From positions 1 to 9,697 of the forward strand of contig USIK01000024.1 of assembly GCA_900554775.1 (NCBI GenBank): 9,697 nt of DNA. Reading direction: 5' to 3'. Under the pieces are notes generated by a model. It was not told the DNA's origin and searched no databases. It worked only from the letters and a program-made list of their open reading frames with translations. Position numbers and translations under genes: made by a program. Shown one piece after another: positions 7,350-9,697 of the stretch (within the stretch, counting starts at the first letter, position 1; the number at the start of each line of letters is the position of its first letter). This stretch comes from an uncultured Oscillospiraceae bacterium (GTDB lineage Bacteria > Bacillota > Clostridia > Oscillospirales > Acutalibacteraceae).

Positions 7350-8179
7350 TAAAAATCGGATGCCATCTTTCATCTTCAAAAGGCTTTAAAAACATGGCTG
7401 AAAATTGCAAGTTAATTGGCGCGAATGCTTTTCAATATTTTTCCAGAAACCCCCGAGGAAGCAAGGCAAAAGAGATAAACCAAGCCGACCTTGACGCCTT
7501 TTTGAAAATAGACAAAGAAATTCACTTCGGAGTAGTTGCTCACGCACCGTATGTTCTTAATTTGTGCTCAAAATCAGAGCATATTAGGAATTATTCGAAA
7601 GTAATGCTCGAAGAAGACATTAAAAATTCGGATTTAATCCCCGGTAGCTTTTATAATCTTCACCCAGGCAGCCACACCGGCCAAGGAACCGAAACAGGAA
7701 TAAAACAAATCTCAGATGCACTAAATTACGCGCTGAAAGAAGACCAAAAAACCACAGTTTTGCTAGAAACCATGGCGGGTAAAGGAAGCGAAATCGGCGG
7801 GAAATTCGAAGAAATAGCGCAGATAATAAAAAACGTGAATTTGAAAGAAAAAGTCGGTGTTTGCCTTGACACTTGCCACGTTTTCGACGGCGGGTATGAC
7901 ATTGCAGGGAACCTTGAAAAAGTCCTCGAGCAGTTTGATGAAATAATCAGCATTTCAAAGCTAAAAGTAATCCACTTAAACGACAGCAAAAATGCTCTTG
8001 GCAGCAAAAAAGACCGCCACGAGCAAATCGGCAAAGGCACAATTGGCCTTGAAAATTTGATAAACATAACGAATAACAAATATCTCAAGGATCTTGTTTT
8101 TATTCTCGAAACTCCTCAAGAAAGCCTGGAAGGCTACGCGCAGGAAATAAAACTGATAAAGTCTGAGCATAAGGACTAA
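7346..8179 (+). CDS. nfo: Deoxyribonuclease IV (AP endonuclease, endonuclease IV family)
   Basis: Endonuclease IV cleaves DNA 5' to abasic sites and removes 3' blocking groups in base excision repair, using three zinc ions. The 277-residue product has normal family length and a TIM-barrel pattern. All nine expected zinc ligands are visible: H66 (AHAPY), H106 (NLHPGSH), E141 (LLETMAG), D175 and H178 (CLDTCHVF), H210 (HLNDSK), D223 and H225 (KKDRHEQIG) and E255 (ILETP). GKGTIG (229-234) follows the metal-binding loop as expected. The enzyme is therefore intact and probably active in the cytosol. The ATG overlaps the preceding membrane protein stop (ATGA), with AAAAGGAG 10 nt upstream, so translation is probably coupled. 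Its place in a surface-glycan run is functionally unexpected and is best read as co-transcription, not a glycan role. Confidence 0.96.
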   Translation: MIKIGCHLSSSKGFKNMAENCKLIGANAFQYFSRNPRGSKAKEINQADLDAFLKIDKEIHFGVVAHAPYVLNLCSKSEHIRNYSKVMLEEDIKNSDLIPGSFYNLHPGSHTGQGTETGIKQISDALNYALKEDQKTTVLLETMAGKGSEIGGKFEEIAQIIKNVNLKEKVGVCLDTCHVFDGGYDIAGNLEKVLEQFDEIISISKLKVIHLNDSKNALGSKKDRHEQIGKGTIGLENLINITNNKYLKDLVFILETPQESLEGYAQEIKLIKSEHKD

Positions 8180-8183
8180 AACT

Positions 8184-9697
8184 ATGACAGAAAAAAACAA
8201 AAACCAAGAATACAAAGGCGGGAAACTAAGCGAAGCTGTTGTTGCTGCGCTTGGCCCTTTTTTCGAAAAATTAAGCGCAAATGGAATAAAAAAGACTGTA
8301 AACGACTTTGCCCCGGGGATAAACCTTGATAAATTCGTGCTTGAGAAAATAAAGTCTCAGCTTTCAAAACATAGAGTCATCGAGCTTGACAATATTTATC
8401 TTGACAAAGTTGAGATTCAATACAGAAGCGACGGCATTCAGATAGAGCCCTCGGGAGCTTTGAGATTTTTAATCAGGAAAATAACCATAACCGACGAGCA
8501 AATTCTTAATTCCTTTGAAAGCATTCTTCATCAAATTGAAGAAAAATACATTAAAAATAACGAATATATAATAAACAAAATAGATGAAATAATCGTCAGC
8601 CTTTCTAGCACAGGGATTTACAAACCGAAAAATTCCAAAGAAAAAACTCTTTATGACTTCGCGATGAAAATCCTGCTTAATTACTATAAACTCAGCAGTA
8701 AAAAAACTCCAAAATGGATGAACACAGCAATCGAAAACATTGGTAAAGGCGAATTTTTAAGCTCTTGGATTGAGATTTTAATTGATTATATTTCTGAAGT
8801 AATTGCGGATGTAAGCGAAAATATTTTCGTTAACTTCAAAGTTACTTTTGATTCCTTGATGATCAGAATAGTGCTTGACAAAAAGACCAACAAAGGCCAA
8901 ATTTCAAGCCTTATGAAAATGCTTAACATCGACGTTAAAAAGATAATTTACAGCTTTGCAAAAAGCTACATAAGCCCAAGCTTCACCAAAGGAATCGGCG
9001 AAATTCTGGCAGACATTGCAAGCTCACTTTTAAGCACCGTGGATTCTGAAAATAAATCGAAAATAAGCAGCAAACCCTTCAACATAACGATTGCTCCGGG
9101 CGAAGATTTCGAAACTCAAAGGTCTTTCACATGGCAAACAAACGAAGCCGAAAACGAAAGCTTCATTGAATATTCTTACGAAAAAGATTTAACCCAAAGC
9201 ACCAAAGTTAAATCCGAAAGCATTACGGTTCCAAAGGCATTTCCTTTTATAAACCTCGGGCTCATAGCCGGCTACAAAACGCAAAACCTCAAAAAGCACT
9301 CAGCAGTTCTTAAAAACTTGAAACCCGGAAAGGTTTACTACAAAATAACCACTCAAAGCGGCGAAGAAACGCCCATTTATAGCTTTGAAGTTAAAGAGAA
9401 AACGAATTCTTCAAAGATTATGATTTTTGCTGATTCCCAAGGTATGACGAAGCAAGATTACGAGGTTTTTTCGGCAGTTATGGACACAGCTTTTGAAAAT
9501 AACAAAACGGATTTCATGGTTCATTTGGGCGATTTCGTTGACGATGGCAACAATGAAGAATACTGGAACTGGCTGCTTTCTTCGGTTCACTGGAAAGAAA
9601 ATGTTTGCATCCCGCTTGCAGGGAACCATGAAGCAAGAAAGAGCGCCGTTGCGATAAAAGCGGGCGTTGAAAACTCGATAATTGGGCACTTTAGCGT
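8184..9697 (+). CDS. Purple-acid-phosphatase-like metallophosphoesterase with unknown N-terminal region (3' truncated)
   Basis: The frame is open from ATG 8184 (AAGGA at 8171-8175, 8 nt upstream) to the window end, giving 504 complete codons. The C-terminal half looks like a purple acid phosphatase module. A beta-rich Fn3-type domain (about 298-404, with SFTWQTN and later VYYKI) is followed by the start of a calcineurin-like phosphoesterase domain. That domain shows IMIFADSQG (412-420; D417 metal ligand), HLGDFVDDG (447-455; D450) and AGNHE (479-483). The later His motifs lie beyond the window. Residues 1-295 match nothing I recognise. They include a strand-like segment (about 64-102, with LDKVEIQYRSDGIQIEPSG) and then helical, Lys/Glu-rich sequence with a few hydrophobic helices. 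No signal peptide or clear membrane anchor is present, which is odd for this normally exported class. The substrate is unknown; a phosphomonoester or diester is inferred from the family. It follows nfo by 4 nt, so it probably belongs to the same transcript. Confidence 0.85.
   Translation, partial: MTEKNKNQEYKGGKLSEAVVAALGPFFEKLSANGIKKTVNDFAPGINLDKFVLEKIKSQLSKHRVIELDNIYLDKVEIQYRSDGIQIEPSGALRFLIRKITITDEQILNSFESILHQIEEKYIKNNEYIINKIDEIIVSLSSTGIYKPKNSKEKTLYDFAMKILLNYYKLSSKKTPKWMNTAIENIGKGEFLSSWIEILIDYISEVIADVSENIFVNFKVTFDSLMIRIVLDKKTNKGQISSLMKMLNIDVKKIIYSFAKSYISPSFTKGIGEILADIASSLLSTVDSENKSKISSKPFNITIAPGEDFETQRSFTWQTNEAENESFIEYSYEKDLTQSTKVKSESITVPKAFPFINLGLIAGYKTQNLKKHSAVLKNLKPGKVYYKITTQSGEETPIYSFEVKEKTNSSKIMIFADSQGMTKQDYEVFSAVMDTAFENNKTDFMVHLGDFVDDGNNEEYWNWLLSSVHWKENVCIPLAGNHEARKSAVAIKAGVENSIIGHFS

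Noticed and set aside
9411..9689. Minus-strand open frame of 92 codons at the right edge.
   Set aside because: It lies opposite the phosphoesterase metal motifs (ADSQG, GDFVDDG, GNHE), which clearly establish the plus-strand frame as coding.

Overview
The window looks like a piece of a low-GC, Gram-positive Firmicutes chromosome, most likely a Clostridia-type anaerobe. The base composition is AT-rich throughout. Shine-Dalgarno sequences are strong (AAAGGAGG, AAGGAG), Arg is coded mainly by AGA/AGG, and TTG/GTG starts are plausible. The gene families fit too: a surface protein with Ig-like repeats, a DUF421/DUF4363 pair, and a clostridial-type sugar transferase. I see no tRNA, rRNA, CRISPR array, insertion sequence or phage gene.

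Layout. (1) Positions 1-2508 (+) hold the C-terminal part of a large secreted surface protein. It has at least four related Ig-like repeats, further Ig-like domains, a Ser/Asn/Gly-rich wall-spanning linker, and a hydrophobic tail ending in KRKDKDE after a degenerate TGD sorting-type motif. The 5' end lies outside the window. The gene ends at a clear intrinsic terminator (2516-2544). (2) Positions 2675-3775 (-) hold a compact two-gene unit converging on it: a DUF421 membrane protein followed by a DUF4363 protein, ended by its own hairpin terminator (about 2675-2705). Both genes look as though they start at TTG codons placed behind good ribosome binding sites. (3) A near-consensus sigma-A promoter (3854-3882) in the divergent intergenic region fires rightward into a five-gene run that reaches the window's right edge.

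The rightward run contains a PglC/WcaJ-type polyprenyl-phosphate sugar-phosphate transferase, a DegT/DnrJ/EryC1/StrS PLP aminotransferase, and an O-antigen polymerase/ligase-like membrane protein. These are followed by deoxyribonuclease IV (nfo) and a purple-acid-phosphatase-like phosphoesterase, the last cut by the window edge. Gaps are short or negative (12 nt, 37 nt, a 4-nt ATGA overlap, 4 nt) and no terminator is visible between them, so they are probably co-transcribed. The first three genes form the core of a surface-glycan pathway: sugar amination, loading of the first sugar phosphate on the lipid carrier, and polymerisation or ligation outside the membrane. The usual dehydratase, acetyltransferase, glycosyltransferases and flippase are absent here, so they must be supplied elsewhere. 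Nfo is a DNA repair enzyme and appears to be an operon passenger.

Most noteworthy points: the sugar transferase appears to begin at a non-canonical ATT codon upstream of the first ATG; the terminal phosphoesterase carries a roughly 295-residue N-terminal region I do not recognise and lacks a signal peptide; and the polymerase has an acidic, proline-rich insert in its large loop. No wholly new system is evident.
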